Of a stretch of DNA of 64,000 bases, positions 23,845 to 35,188 are shown piece by piece. Position 1 is the stretch's first letter; every line of letters starts with the position of its first letter. Both the position numbers and the translations under genes were made by a program. The stretch spans positions 15,657,399-15,721,398 of the forward strand of contig CM059977.1 in assembly GCA_030490835.1 (NCBI GenBank), in the 5' to 3' direction. Source of the stretch: Annona cherimola (taxonomy: Eukaryota; Streptophyta; Magnoliopsida; Magnoliales; Annonaceae). The notes beneath the pieces were generated by a model. It was not told the DNA's origin, searched no databases, and saw only the letters and a list, made by a program, of their open reading frames with translations.

Positions 23845-26800
23845 ATGGCTGCCGTCTCCAAGCGCTCCTCTCAGAGCTCCATGCATGAGCTGAAGCAGCG
23901 CGTCAATACCTGCCTCAACAAGCTCTCCGACCGCGATACCCATGCCATCGCCTCCTCTGAGCTCCACGCCATCGCCGACACCCTCACGCACGACGCCTTC
24001 TCCCCTTTCCTCTCCTGCATCTCCGCCACCGACGCCTCCTACAAGTCCCCCGTCCGCCAGCAATGCGTCCGCCTCCTTGCCTCCCTCTCCGCAGCCCACC
24101 GCGACGCCCTCGCCCCGCTTCTCCCCCGCATGATCTCCGGCGTCGTCATCCGCCGTCTCAAGGACCCCGACTCCTCCGTCCGTGCCGCCTGCGTCGACGC
24201 TGTCGCTGCCATGGCCTCGCTCATCACGAGGCCCCCTTTCTCCGTCTTCCTCAAGCCGCTCTCCGAAGCGCTGCTCATCGAGCAGGACTACCACTCCCAG
24301 ATCGGCTCTGCGCTCTGCCTCGCCGCCGCTATAGAGGCCACGCCGTGCCCCGACCACGCGCAGCTGCAGAGGCTCCTGCCGCGGCTCGTGAAGCTGCTGA
24401 AGAGCGAGAGCTTCAAGGCTAAGCCGGCATTGCTGTCGCTGGTGGGCAGCATTGTCGCCGTCCGCGCTGCATCAACGGCGCATCTGTTGGGGATTTTGAT
24501 TCCTTGCTTGGTGGAATTCCTGAGTTGCGATGATTGGGCTGCGAGAAAAGCGTCGGCGGAAGCGCTAACTCGGGTGGCGCATGCGGAGAGGGATCTGCTT
24601 CCGGAATTCAAACCAGCCTGCTTGCCGACATTCGATGCGCGAAAGTTCGACAAGGTGCTTATCGAAACGCTCTCTCTTTCAGATCCAATTCCACTCGCTT
24701 TATTCATTTAATAGTTTTCCCAAGTGATTTTTGGATGGTTGCTCTTGTTAAATGTCGAACAGATCAAACTTGTTCGAGATGCGGTGAATCAGATGCTGGA
24801 TGCTTGGAAGGATGTTCCAGATATTGTGGATGATGTTCCGCCACCGTCTCAGTCGAAATCACTTTCAAGAGGTGATTGTCGCTACAACACATTTCTCCCT
24901 CTTGCTTTATATTCTTTTAATTTTTGGCTTTTCGTTATTGCCTCTGAATCAACGTGATTCAGCTTAGTCAGATCTGTATTGCTTTACTGGTTTCGTTGAT
25001 TGTTATTGCTGTTGAGCTGCCTACGTTTGTGTTTTTGGCTTTGTCTGATTGTGCCCCAAATTGCAATGTGCTTGGCAGATTTGATTTGATTTGACTGTTG
25101 CTGAAGTTAATGCAACATGGATTCGGGCAAGCTGTCATAGAGTGCATAATTATCTGTGAAAGATTTGTGTTTTCCACCTAATTTCCTGCTTTACATATGA
25201 TGTGTATAATCGGGCTCCTATATATATTCGTCCCAAGAGATTTTTTTTAATTTACTTTCTAATTGGGTGCAGAAAATGTTAGTGATGGACGTTTTCCTGC
25301 TGGATCAAGAGGTTCTAGCAATGCTACATCTGAGACTCCATATTCAGCAAAGAAGAGATCTCCAGTAAGAAGATCGCCTCCTTCTGGTGGAACATCTGCA
25401 ACTGCTACTAGCAAAATTAGTCTTACTGACAAGAGATTAAGTCCACCTATGTTCCGTAAACTGGATAGAAAGAAACCCTGTAATTGGAAGATAGAGATTG
25501 CTGTTCCACATGCTCCACCTGTTACAGTAGTTTGTGAAGACAATGCACAGAATGGTGGGGGACAAGGTGTGAGTGGTCTGGACAAGGGGGAGAACGTCAG
25601 AATTAGGCCTTCTCTACCTGAATCGAAATGTGTGCTCTTTGATAAGAATTGTGATGACAAGGCACCCAAGTCTGGAGGGTTGCGGTCATCATCTCGTGTG
25701 GTCCCTCTTCATGAGAAGGAAAGCTCAGATTCGACTGTTGGACAGAACAATATTGGTGAAGAACTCTGCCTTAGCCACAAAGAGAGTGATCTGTCATTGA
25801 TCCGCCAACAGTTGGTTCAGATAGAGAACCAACAGACCAGCCTGTTAGACCTTCTCCAGGTATGCCCATCTTGGCTGGTTCTTTTTCTACTGGTGAAGCA
25901 CATTATGCTAAGCATAGCATCTGCATTTTCCATCATGATTGACAACCACTGATTTTAGTGCAATAGCTCTGTGTTATCAGATGAATAAGTATTTCCTTTT
26001 TGGGAAACTGATGGCATGTTTCACTTGAATGCCACGGATCATATTTATTTATGATGGATGGTATTTACGTGTGCTTGAAATTTATTTAGGCAAATTTGTT
26101 TCCTTCCTTTTGGATCAAGCTATTCCTACCATATTGAGAGTGGCGTGCCTGATTGGTTGGCTGGTGCTTCTCGTAATCAGTAAATAGTAGGATCTCTTCT
26201 GTCCTTGTTCCAGTGATTGCCTAGCTGTCCAGCATGTGCTGTTTTTATTTTCAGTTAACCTACTACAGTGGAAATATTTTGATTTTCTTTAAACTTATCC
26301 AGTTTTGCTTGGTCAATAGCTTTGGTGGTCATTCAAATGATCAGCTGTGATGATTTGAACTGGGTCATACCTCTGTGATTGCCTTAAAAAGTTCCTGAAC
26401 AGAACTGCAGGGCTGGCACTGCAAAAAATTTTATTTTGCTTCTCTGTTTGGAGTAGAAATGGGGATATTAGAAATATAGTCAAGTAATTTTCCTGGAGTT
26501 CATAAATTGTTCTTCAAGAGCAAACCATGTGATCATACCCATGTTGGATCAGCCATACTGTAGTTCTTGTACATTATGGAAAGGTTGATTGCTTTTCTGG
26601 ATTAAAAGATTCCAGAAATGCTGATGTCAACATATATTTTTGCTTTTGAGAATGTGAATTTGTTTAATAGTTCCTGTAATAGATGCCCTTTCACTGGTGG
26701 AGAAATATTAGCTGAGCATGCTTGGTAATAAAAGACTAGGAGACTGTCCTAATGTATTGAAGCTACTCTTTTATGTTTATCCTCTTAATCATGTGTCCTT

Positions 26801-28700
26801 ATTAGGATTACATTGATAATGGCGATATCTAGCTGGACGTGTAGTTGAGAAATAACCAGCGTTAGTGATCATCTGGTATTCCATCATGGGAATTGCTTTC
26901 ACCCTCATTTCCCACAGATGAAAATTTTTTGGGCCGAGCTGTGGTTTCATTAGTTATAGTCTCTTGGATCCGTGCATAGCTGCATTCATTCAAGATGAAA
27001 ATTTTGAATGTCAAGACCTGTGCTGATTTGTTTTAATTCTTTCTTGCTGTCCTTCAGAGGTTCATTGGAAGCTCCCAGAATGGTATTCGTTCCCTAGAGA
27101 CTAGAGTCCATGGTCTTGAGAGGGCACTGGATGAGATCTCATATGACTTGGCCATATCAACAGGAAGGGTACCGAATACTGATTCTGTGGGAAGCACATG
27201 TTGCATGCTGCCTGGTGCTGAAATCCTTAGCTCAAAATTCTGGAGAAGAACAGAAAACAGATACCCTGCATCAAGATATTCGACGTCTAGTGGAACTGCA
27301 CTGTCTACCATGCGTAGTGCAGCTGATAAAGAAGGTGCTGATTTTTGCAAGCCAGAGAACCGGAGGTTTGGAGTCCAGGGTGGATTTGTTGTCAACCCAT
27401 TAGCAGAGATCCACTCCTGTTCAAGAGGGAGTTCGGAGGTTTCCTCCAGCATGGCACCAAGGGGAAGCATGAGTCATGATAATGATATGAACCTGGCTTA
27501 TGAGATCAGTAACCAGAGCGTGCCTTCCCGGGTCACTGGAGTTGTGCCAGCCAATGTAATTAGCAGGTGATGAATCCATTCCTGATTAGTGACCCATATT
27601 TCTTTGCCCTCTCTGCATATCTTTAATTAAGTGAGCTGACCCTCTAGATACCACAGCCAAAGATTAGCAACGTCTTTGTGATCTGTCTCAGACCTACTCT
27701 TTATTTATTTATTTTTCTATTGGTTGAAGATGCTTGCTAACAGATTTGCACAAGATCTAGTCAGAGGGTGGGCTTACGTTTTCTGATTGATGGCTGAATG
27801 TTAAATTGGCTGAACTATCTTTGGTTCCAGATCTGATGGTGGAGGGAGGGAAAACTAAAAATTTGGGGAATGCTACAATCAGCCTGTCCTAATCTTGCGA
27901 GCAATCTGGTTTTCCTTTCCCCACTTTTGTGTTAATGAGGTTAACATTTTTCCTGACTTACTCACCTTTTAACCAACGCAAGTAGCGTATGGGACAATGC
28001 AGGATGTCAAAGTTGTCAAACATGTATGGATATGGCCCACTCGTCCTGCAGGAAATACCTTTGGGCTTCACAATAGGCGTGTGGACTACCAGTATATTTT
28101 GTACAGATATAGGTCGTCCTAAGCATTTGTATTCTTACACCTGCAACTAGCTTATGATGGCGAAGGCATGCCCATTGTAGCCCAAAAAATGAATGGCCTG
28201 GATCACATTCCACGTTGCCAGAATACATATATTTTTTGAATCTTTACTTACAATGTTACACATTTTTGCCATTTCATATTGTGTATTAAGCCCTCAAAAC
28301 GGTATAAATTTTTTATATCAACTTACATCAGAAAAGAGGAAACCGAATTACTCACATAGGAGACCTACAGCTCCCACATGCCCATGGAAGGGAAAACACT
28401 CGCAAGAAATGAAGCGGGGGATCGAACCCCCAACCAGGGCGTTGCTAACGAACCCCTCGGTTGGCCGTTGTCACAGTATTTTACTTGTTCTCTCTCTCAG
28501 TATTTCCCATGTTATTAGTATAGTAATCAGCAGGTCACCCATCCCTGCCTACCTCAGCCACTGCTTTGTTTGATTGTGATGCATTACTTCCTCCACGGTG
28601 CAATATTTTCTGCTTGATATTAGAGTAATGCCAATGGCTTCTTACTTCATACATGTGTTGACATTTCTTTCCTGCTATTTCCAGATCTTCTGGACAATGA
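23845..28700 (+). CDS. TORTIFOLIA1/SPIRAL2-like microtubule-associated protein
   Basis: A multi-exon gene. Exons: 23845-24654, 24763-24871, 25273-25859, 27058-27566, and a short last exon starting at 28685 (stop 28698-28700). All introns are GT-AG and phases agree (0, 1, 0, 2). The first 270 residues are HEAT/ARM-type helices (HELKQRVNTCLNKLSDRDTH; LKDPDSSVRAACVDAVAAMA) as in plant TOR1/SPR2 proteins, which bind cortical microtubules and stabilise their minus ends to set directional cell growth. The middle is Ser/Pro/Lys-rich. Residues about 475-540 form a predicted coiled coil (IRQQLVQIENQQTSLLDLLQ, then RSLETRVHGLERALDEISYD). Length is about 676 aa, shorter than TOR1 itself (~860) and closer to shorter TOR1-like paralogues: the usual C-terminal helical domain is not found. 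Exon 1 is very GC-rich. The last exon is uncertain; an alternative acceptor at 27830 gives a different short tail ending at 27858. Family call is strong, exact paralogue unknown. Confidence 0.85.
28300..28472 (-). mobile_element. Probable tRNA-derived SINE in last intron of the TOR1-like gene
   Basis: Read on the minus strand, the segment has a perfect pol III B-box core GGTTCGATCC (28419-28428) in a GGGGG...CCCCC stem like a tRNA T-arm, preceded about 35 bp upstream by GGCCAACCGAGG, a degenerate A box. The body after the B box is unlike any tRNA. No TSD was found, so boundaries are approximate. It is not a functional tRNA gene, as no acceptor or anticodon stem can be folded. Confidence 0.45.
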
Positions 28701-29038
28701 GGTGTATCAGGAAGAGCTTCAATGGAGTCGCAGACGCCCCAGATTGGAGGTGTGGGACAGGATTGATTCATGATCTTGAAGATGAAATACAGATGCCTAA
28801 TCTCAGTAATTAAGTAATTGAGGATTGATGGATCCTTTTTACTGGAATTTGGATGCAGAGAGAGTAATTCTGGAGATGAATAGTGGCGAGAGAAAAAGCG
28901 AGCAATTCATTAAAATAATTTCTTCCATCTTGATGCAGCAGTGCATTCTTTTCTACTGTTAAAGAGAGCCTAATTATGATATTCCTTCCACCCCCCTGTA
29001 TAGTGAAAAAAGATTCATTTTCTTGTCTGAAACTGGTG

Positions 29039-29044
29039 AATAAA
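29039..29044 (+). terminator. Candidate polyadenylation signal of the TOR1-like gene
   Basis: AATAAA about 340 bp after the predicted stop codon, within sequence that looks like a 3' UTR continuing from the exon at 28685. Supports 28685 as the true last exon over the nearer alternative. Confidence 0.45.
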
Positions 29045-30225
29045 AATGACAGCGAACTGCTGTTGACTTATTATTCTGTCGGCAGCATCAGCGTCATTAG
29101 TCCCGCTGCTGCTTAATAAATGCAGCGCGTGATCCATGAAGATAATAATTCACGCAACGCTCGCATAATGAGCACCAGAGGTGCATCATCCATCTCATTG
29201 CCCGTGCATTGCGCTTGGCCCCAAATTACGTTGTCATGCTGATACGAGACAAACCTGGTTTGAGATGTAGCTTGATACGGGGATTCTTCTTCCACTGATT
29301 TTAGCCCATCGTTTCTTCCATTCACAAGTGGTTGACCTTACCATTGACCTTACTATGGCGGGCAACGCTTCACGATGGATGATCATTTCTGCAGTATGGA
29401 CGGCAATGATCGGTCCCTTCCATGCAGTCTCAGTCATATGGGCCATTTCCATTGCCATTGCAGGTGTGTGCGTCCGACCTATCATTCTCAATCCAGCAAA
29501 AATACCCCACCATCATGTCAGCCTGGACTGCGGTCCTAACCGGATGATCCAAACAGCGCAGCAAAAATCATGCCGACCTTGCATCCTGCTTTGGGTCGCA
29601 AAAAAAAAAAAATTAAAGAATAAGTTAAGAGCAAAATGTCTGCCGTCCACATCAGCTGTTCCTATGTAAACTGGCCACATGGCGATGCACATGGACATGC
29701 AACCCGTCCGCTAGATTCCGAGGTGGACGTTTCTCTGTCGCTCTTACCTTCCCGATATGGCGATCAAAGCCATGAAATTTGCTTGTTGGGGAGGTAATTT
29801 CCATTCTATGGCTTGATTCCTTCCGGACAAAGCGTTTCACTTGAAATTTCCTTTTCGAAAAGGTAGTCTAATTGGAATCACCATCATAGCCCCAGGCTTT
29901 ATCCCACTTTAAAGCAATGTGGTCAGCCTGCCATGTAATTCTGTTTGTACCTTCACCGACTGGTTACTAGATCACAGGCGCATCTTCAGTCCAAAATCAG
30001 AGGTGCAGGCCCTGAAATGAATTAACAAGCTAATAATAGTAATTTCTTGCCATCTTCGCTGGCCTCGCTTTTGAGCTCGCCTCTGTCTGCCACTTGTCGT
30101 CCTTCGACTTAAAACCATCATATTTTTCATTTCTTTGAGCTGTGAACCGTTTGGCATCGTATTCCAATCGATGACATGCTAAAATATGCTGCACTTCAAA
30201 CTGCTCCAATTGTCTCCACGCAACC

Positions 30226-30256
<31 letters not shown>

Positions 30257-30986
30257 GAAAAATAGGATTTTGTATGTGATCGACATGTAAGAGTATGCGA
30301 GGAATGTATAAGAGTTTGGGTTAGTTTTCTAAGAGTGTCCACAAGAGTTGCATATAACAGCGCATAAGTTAAAAGACTTTGGTAGAGTCTTAGGAAGGAG
30401 CCTAGAGAGAGATGAAGAAGCCATCTAGGATATCACAACAGGGTGCAAGAGTGATGGTCATCAATATCTCAATTGAAACTGTGTGTAAAACATCTAGTAT
30501 AGGTTATTTAATTTGTATCTTTATCTCCTATTTATCATAGTAAATTCATATCTCTTTTTTTCTTCTTAATTAAAAATTTTCTCATGTAAATCTTTTATAA
30601 CTCGTATACGATCTTATGATTTTTGTTTGATCTTGATGTTTCTACAACAAGTGATCAAATCAAAGTGAATTACATTTCGCAACATTTTTTTTTTTATATA
30701 AAATCTAAGGTTGGGAGTACTTGTTAGATATAGACCGAAGTACATTAGCAAGGAGCGAAGTTACATAATGTCAAAGTGTATTTTTTATTATTTTTTTAGA
30801 ACTCGATGCCGGTGGTTGTAATGTATTGAGAATTTTAAAAAAAAAAAAGCAATATCGGCGATGACAAAAGTAAAGTAAATTTGTTATAAATTGAGAAATG
30901 ACCATTTGCATGAGATAGGGAAAAAAGTAATATCGGAAATGAAAAATATTTTTTTGAGAAAATAAAATTTCATTTCTTTTCATCCA
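29045..30986. other. Intergenic DNA between TOR1-like gene and LINE
   Basis: 29100-30200 is of moderate GC with several short frames but no recognisable protein. A 29-T run lies at 30228-30256. 30257-30670 may be a decayed LTR end: it closes with GTTTCTACAACAAGTGATCA, vaguely like an LTR/primer-binding-site junction. 30830-30986 carries GAAATGAAAAA-type subrepeats that resume beyond the LINE at 32299 and resemble 38520-38800. Confidence 0.35.
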
Positions 30987-31003
30987 CTACCTGTTCACAA
31001 CTT

Positions 31004-32281
31004 TTTTTTTTTTTTTTTTTGATGTGAAAGACCCACCCTATCCCAGACCCCTTTCAATTTGAAAAGAAGGTTGGGACGAGCGGTCCAGATATTGCATTGC
31101 CAAAAAATTATCTGTACAAATGCTTGCTAAGATGGCTTGGGGGGGATTACCCCACCAGACATACAGATCCAAAAGAGAAACTGAAACATGATGAACCAAA
31201 ATGTGGGGGGAAGCGACCAGGATAGCGATGATCTCCTTGATGATGATGCCTGCAGGAGCAGAAATACTAGAATGCAATGTCAAGTAATTGAAGAGGAGAA
31301 GAGAGTCGGTTTCCATCTGGACATTGCATAAATGAAGTTGGATGGCCCATTTTATACCCATGAGGAAAGCATTGGCTTCCATGAGCAAAGGATCGGCCCC
31401 GCCAGCTTGGCGCCATCCTTTAGCCGCAATAAAAGCCCCCCAAGAGTCCCTAATGACCGCCGCATATCCAGTGACAACTCTTCCAACCTGATTCCTGGCA
31501 TCGACATTGACCTTGAACACACCGGGAGGCGGCAAAGTCCACCTGGGAATCAGGAGTTGGTCAATCATACCATCCTGGTAAAGCAGTTTTGCACGCTTAT
31601 GTTGTTCGAGAAAGTCCAAACACCAATCTGCAATCCCATCAAAATCCGGTTGGATCCCAACCTCCCTCAATCTGTTACGCATAAACCATACCCTCCAGCA
31701 TCGCACAATCCACATAGCCATGTCCTTCAATCTGTTTTGGTTTGCTACAGAAATTAGCAAATCCTGTATGGTAGCACCCGTGGAGATGATCCTTGCGGCC
31801 TCGGGCCATAAACTCCTAGTGCGCGAACACTCCAAAAATAGGTGGTTAACATTCTCCACATTGGACCTGCAAAACAGACAAACAGGGTCCACAGAAATAC
31901 CTCTTCGCTGGAGATTAAGCAAAGTTGGAAGAGCATTTCTGAATAGTCTCCACCCAAAAATAAGGACTTTGCTAGGTAGCTTTGTCCGCCATATGGCCTG
32001 AAAAACCGCAACATTTGGTGGTGCTTTGGCGATCGAAGTGAGAAACCTGTATGCAAATTTGACAGTGAAAGCACCAGAAGGTTCAAGCGTCCAAAACAGG
32101 ACATCCTCCTCACCCATATGGGGAAGAGGAATAGGGTTGATCTGTAGCCAGCCAGATTCACCCACTGCTGCCAGTATGAGGTCCCTGTTCCACGAGTTTG
32201 TATCCTCATTAATGAATTGGCACACCAACGCGTCCTCCGGAATCGAGCACGGGAGAGGGCCGGCCTTGGATATCCTTGATT
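31004..32281 (-). mobile_element. 5'-truncated LINE with perfect 17-bp TSD
   Basis: A 1.28-kb insertion bounded by the identical 17-mer CTACCTGTTCACAACTT at 30987-31003 and 32282-32298. The T run 31004-31020 is the poly(A) tail of a minus-strand element. The 5' end is cut off inside the reverse-transcriptase ORF, the usual outcome of target-primed reverse transcription. Exact TSD identity and an unbroken frame indicate recent insertion. Confidence 0.93.
31038..32281 (-). pseudogene. LINE ORF2 C-terminus: zinc-binding RT tail plus RNase H
   Basis: The frame is open from the 5' truncation to the stop. Counting residues from the TTG at 32226-32228, residues ~70-140 match the plant zinc-binding reverse-transcriptase domain (WRTKLPSKVLIFGWRLFRNA; CLFC at 117-120; NHLFLEC with H129 and C134). 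Residues ~238-380 match the RNase H-like domain of plant LINEs, with candidate acidic residues D243 (NVDAR), E284 (MEANAF) and D308 (METDSL). In intact elements RNase H degrades the RNA of the RNA-DNA hybrid after reverse transcription. The endonuclease and polymerase core are missing and no initiation codon is native here, so it is a dead retrocopy, although 17 further in-frame codons reach the truncation point without a stop. Confidence 0.88.
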
Positions 32282-32298
32282 CTACCTGTTCACAACTT

Positions 32299-33250
32299 GG
32301 ATTGGATGAAGCTGAAGTGTTATTTTGTATAAGAAATGAAAATATTTATATAGGAATTGAAAAAGTAGATTGTATTTTTTGAGTTTAAGAAATGAAAGTT
32401 TTTATCTCACCCTCATTCTATCCCTATTTCATCTACGTTATCGACGGGGTAAACAAAGAGACTCGAATAAAAGAAATTATTGTAGAGTAAACAATGAAAT
32501 TTTTTATTGAAAATAGAAAAAATAATATTAGAAATGAAAAAAGTAAAATTGTTACGTATTGAAAAATAAAAAAAAGAATACGAAAAATAAAAAAAATAAT
32601 GTAATCCCATTAATAACATACAATGGGATGCTCACGAACATACGCATATAAAAACTGGGGAGTATTAATACAAACAACCGCTTGCTGTATTTAGTTTACA
32701 TGTAGCAGCAGTTTCTTCTCTTCTATATACGCTGTTAATTATCTGATCATCCAAATGTTTAAATAATTTTGAATGACAAGAAATATGAAATGGCACATTT
32801 GCACAAAAGCTACCCCCATTAAATAATGACAAGAAAATTTTAAAGTGATTGTAATGGCTCGAATACATATATCTCATATTTATTTATTTCTTCTACATAT
32901 AAAAAATAGTCTCGTCCTCACTGCGTACGCTGTTTCAAACACACAGCAGCATCAATAATTTTGTATGATGATGTACTTATTGAGTATTATAAAGAGAAAA
33001 TCGTGGCTTAAAATTTTCTTTAAGTTTTAAGTATCCACAATTTTTTTTGTTAAAAGTGCAAAAGTCGTGCCCTGAACGGCATTTTCGAAAAAAGCCCATT
33101 CACTTAAATCCATGATATGGGCCTGGACTGGCCCAATGTCTCCATTCTGAGCTCCCCTATTGTGTTCCATCGCCGAAGAAAAAGCTCGCCCAGTAGACAG
33201 CGGATAAGGGTCGGAAGGGACGCAAGCGACCGAGCAAGCGAGACAGAGAC
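32299..33250. other. Intergenic DNA and 5' leader of PRIN2
   Basis: 32299-32600 continues AT-rich subrepeats (GAAATGAAAA, TATTGAAAA) interrupted by the LINE. No gene to about 33060. From 33110 the sequence becomes GC-richer and probably includes the promoter and 5' UTR of the gene starting at 33251. Confidence 0.4.
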
Positions 33251-35188
33251 ATGGCGTGGACCGAAGCTGCTGCTGTTGCTGCTTTGGCAGCAGCTCCAAA
33301 TCCCTCGGTCCCTCGTCATTCTTTGCCGTCTTTCGCTCCTTCGTTTCCCGCCTCTTCTTCTCTTCCCTCCTTTTCTTCTTCTGCTCCTACCCTCTCCTTT
33401 CTATCTGCGTCTGCTTCTCCCACTTCCCGCTACCCTTCCCCATCTTCAGGAAAATCCTCTTTCTTTTCTTCTACCTTCCGGCAACAGCAGCAGCTGCTCT
33501 TGCTCTGTAAAGCAGCCGAATACGTGTTTCCAGACCCCATTCCTGAATTCGCAGAAACAGTAAACACTTTCAAAAGATAATATTCACACGTGTTTGCATT
33601 ATTTATTTATTTTCTTTCATTGTTGCCCCATCTATCCAATTCCACTCGGGAGACACTAATTTATGTGTAACAGTCCTGTAAAAAGTCCTTAATTTAGTTG
33701 GTCAACAGTCTGTCTTCCTTTTTGAAACCACTCTCTCCTTGTTCCTAATAAAAATTTAATACTCCTTTCATCTTTTCTTGATTGTGAGATTGCATTTATT
33801 TCAGTAATTTTCTGGCATTAATACAATTTTTCTACATTTTCTGTCCACCAGTTTCATATATGACCGCATACAGTAAAATCTTCCGGTTCTTTCACATTCT
33901 GCTGTTTTTACCTATCGCCAATTTCAGTTATATTTTTTACTCTTAACTCTCTGTAATCCCTTCCGGCATATTTACTTGTCTCTTTCATTTATCTGTTCAT
34001 GGATTATTTGCATATATACTTGTCACTTATTTGTTCATGGAGTATTAATATAATTATTATTTTGTTAGGAAACTGAAAAGTTCAGTACTCATCTCCTGAA
34101 GAAACTTACCAAAAAAGACTTGTACGGGGACAGTCTTGAAGAGGTTGTAGGGATCTGCACAGAGGTCATTTTTTCTAACCGAATTCAGGAAATCTGATGA
34201 AATTAAGTGCCCCAAGGGTTCCTTCTGCATTTATATTCTCTTTTCTTGTCTTCGATAACTATAAGAGAGGGGTTGAGATCATCATACAGCCATTGAAAGG
34301 AAGCATGAAAATATTCTGGTACACAGCATAATGTATTTAAGTTGTTGCTAGTCCTTTATCGGTAATGCTGAATGCTAGCTTTTTCACCTTAGTTATAGTG
34401 AAAATATCGCTGTTGGGGCCTACTAGCGTGTGTTTGTGAGACTTAATATGCATGAATATTTTATAGTCCACTTGGTTTTCTAATTATGCTGATTTTTTGA
34501 GCATTGTTAAGCAGATGGTGCAAAGGATAATAAATGATTTTGATGTTATGACTAGTTTGTAGACCCTGAACGAGCCATTTCTATCACAAACTTGTTGGAA
34601 ATATTGTTGTGTGAGAATAGCCCCTGATAGGGATCCCAGCTTGACAATCTTATGTGTTGGCAAACTTTTGCTGCTTCCAAGCTATTTAAGTTGGTCACTT
34701 TGTATTAGTGGAAGGCACCTTGTCAATTCTCTAGACTGTCCATGACAATAGGATGAATGTTGGTGTAACATGCTTTCTCTTGATTTGAAGATGAGTTTCT
34801 TCAGTAATGAAGTTGCAAAGAAGTTGGAATCATTACGGTTTATTGCTTTGTGTTCTTCTGCGTTCTGTGGTTGTTAATTTTATTGTAGATATTGTATGAT
34901 TATTGTAGACATTATATCTTCTCTGTTTAGCCACTGGTGAATGTCCTTCTCTGAATCTCTTGATCATGGTTGCAACAGATCTTCAGTAACTTCTTGAACA
35001 CTGAATATGGGGGCCCAGGGACTCTCTTGGTCATGCCATTCATTGATATGGCAGATACCTTGAATGAAAGAGGTCTACCTGGTGGTCCACAGGCTGCACG
35101 TGCTGCAGTTGTTTGGGCTCAGAAACATGTTGACAAGGACTGGAATGAGTGGACTGGCAATGGGGATAAAAGTGCTGAATCAGACTGA
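33251..35188 (+). CDS. PRIN2: PLASTID REDOX INSENSITIVE 2 (PRIN2), chloroplast protein
   Basis: Three exons: 33251-33559, 34069-34164, 34979-35188, GT-AG, all phase 0; 204 residues. Residues 1 to ~85 are Ala/Ser/Pro-rich with few acids, as in a chloroplast transit peptide. The mature part is strongly PRIN2-like: YVFPDPIPEFAE, LVMPFIDMADTLNERGLPGG, AQKHVDKDWNEWTG. In Arabidopsis PRIN2 sits in plastid nucleoids, supports transcription by the plastid-encoded RNA polymerase and links redox state to nuclear photosynthesis genes; its activity depends on a cysteine-dependent dimer/monomer switch. Only two cysteines lie in the mature region, C86 and C133, 47 residues apart, the same spacing as Arabidopsis C68 and C115. 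The start is the ATG opening the transit peptide. 3' UTR probably extends to about 35600. Confidence 0.95.

Noticed and set aside
23836..24707. Long frames antisense to and out of phase with TOR1-like exon 1
   Set aside because: They result from the high GC content of the real exon, whose plus-strand translation has clear HEAT-repeat character and consistent splice sites.
28381..28470. A tRNA gene on the minus strand
   Set aside because: Only the T-arm/B-box portion is good; no acceptor, D- or anticodon stems can be completed, so a SINE head is more likely.
30257..30670. Copia-type LTR with primer-binding site
   Set aside because: The junction near 30640 resembles an LTR end only loosely, no matching second LTR or TSD was found; kept as a remark in the region entry.
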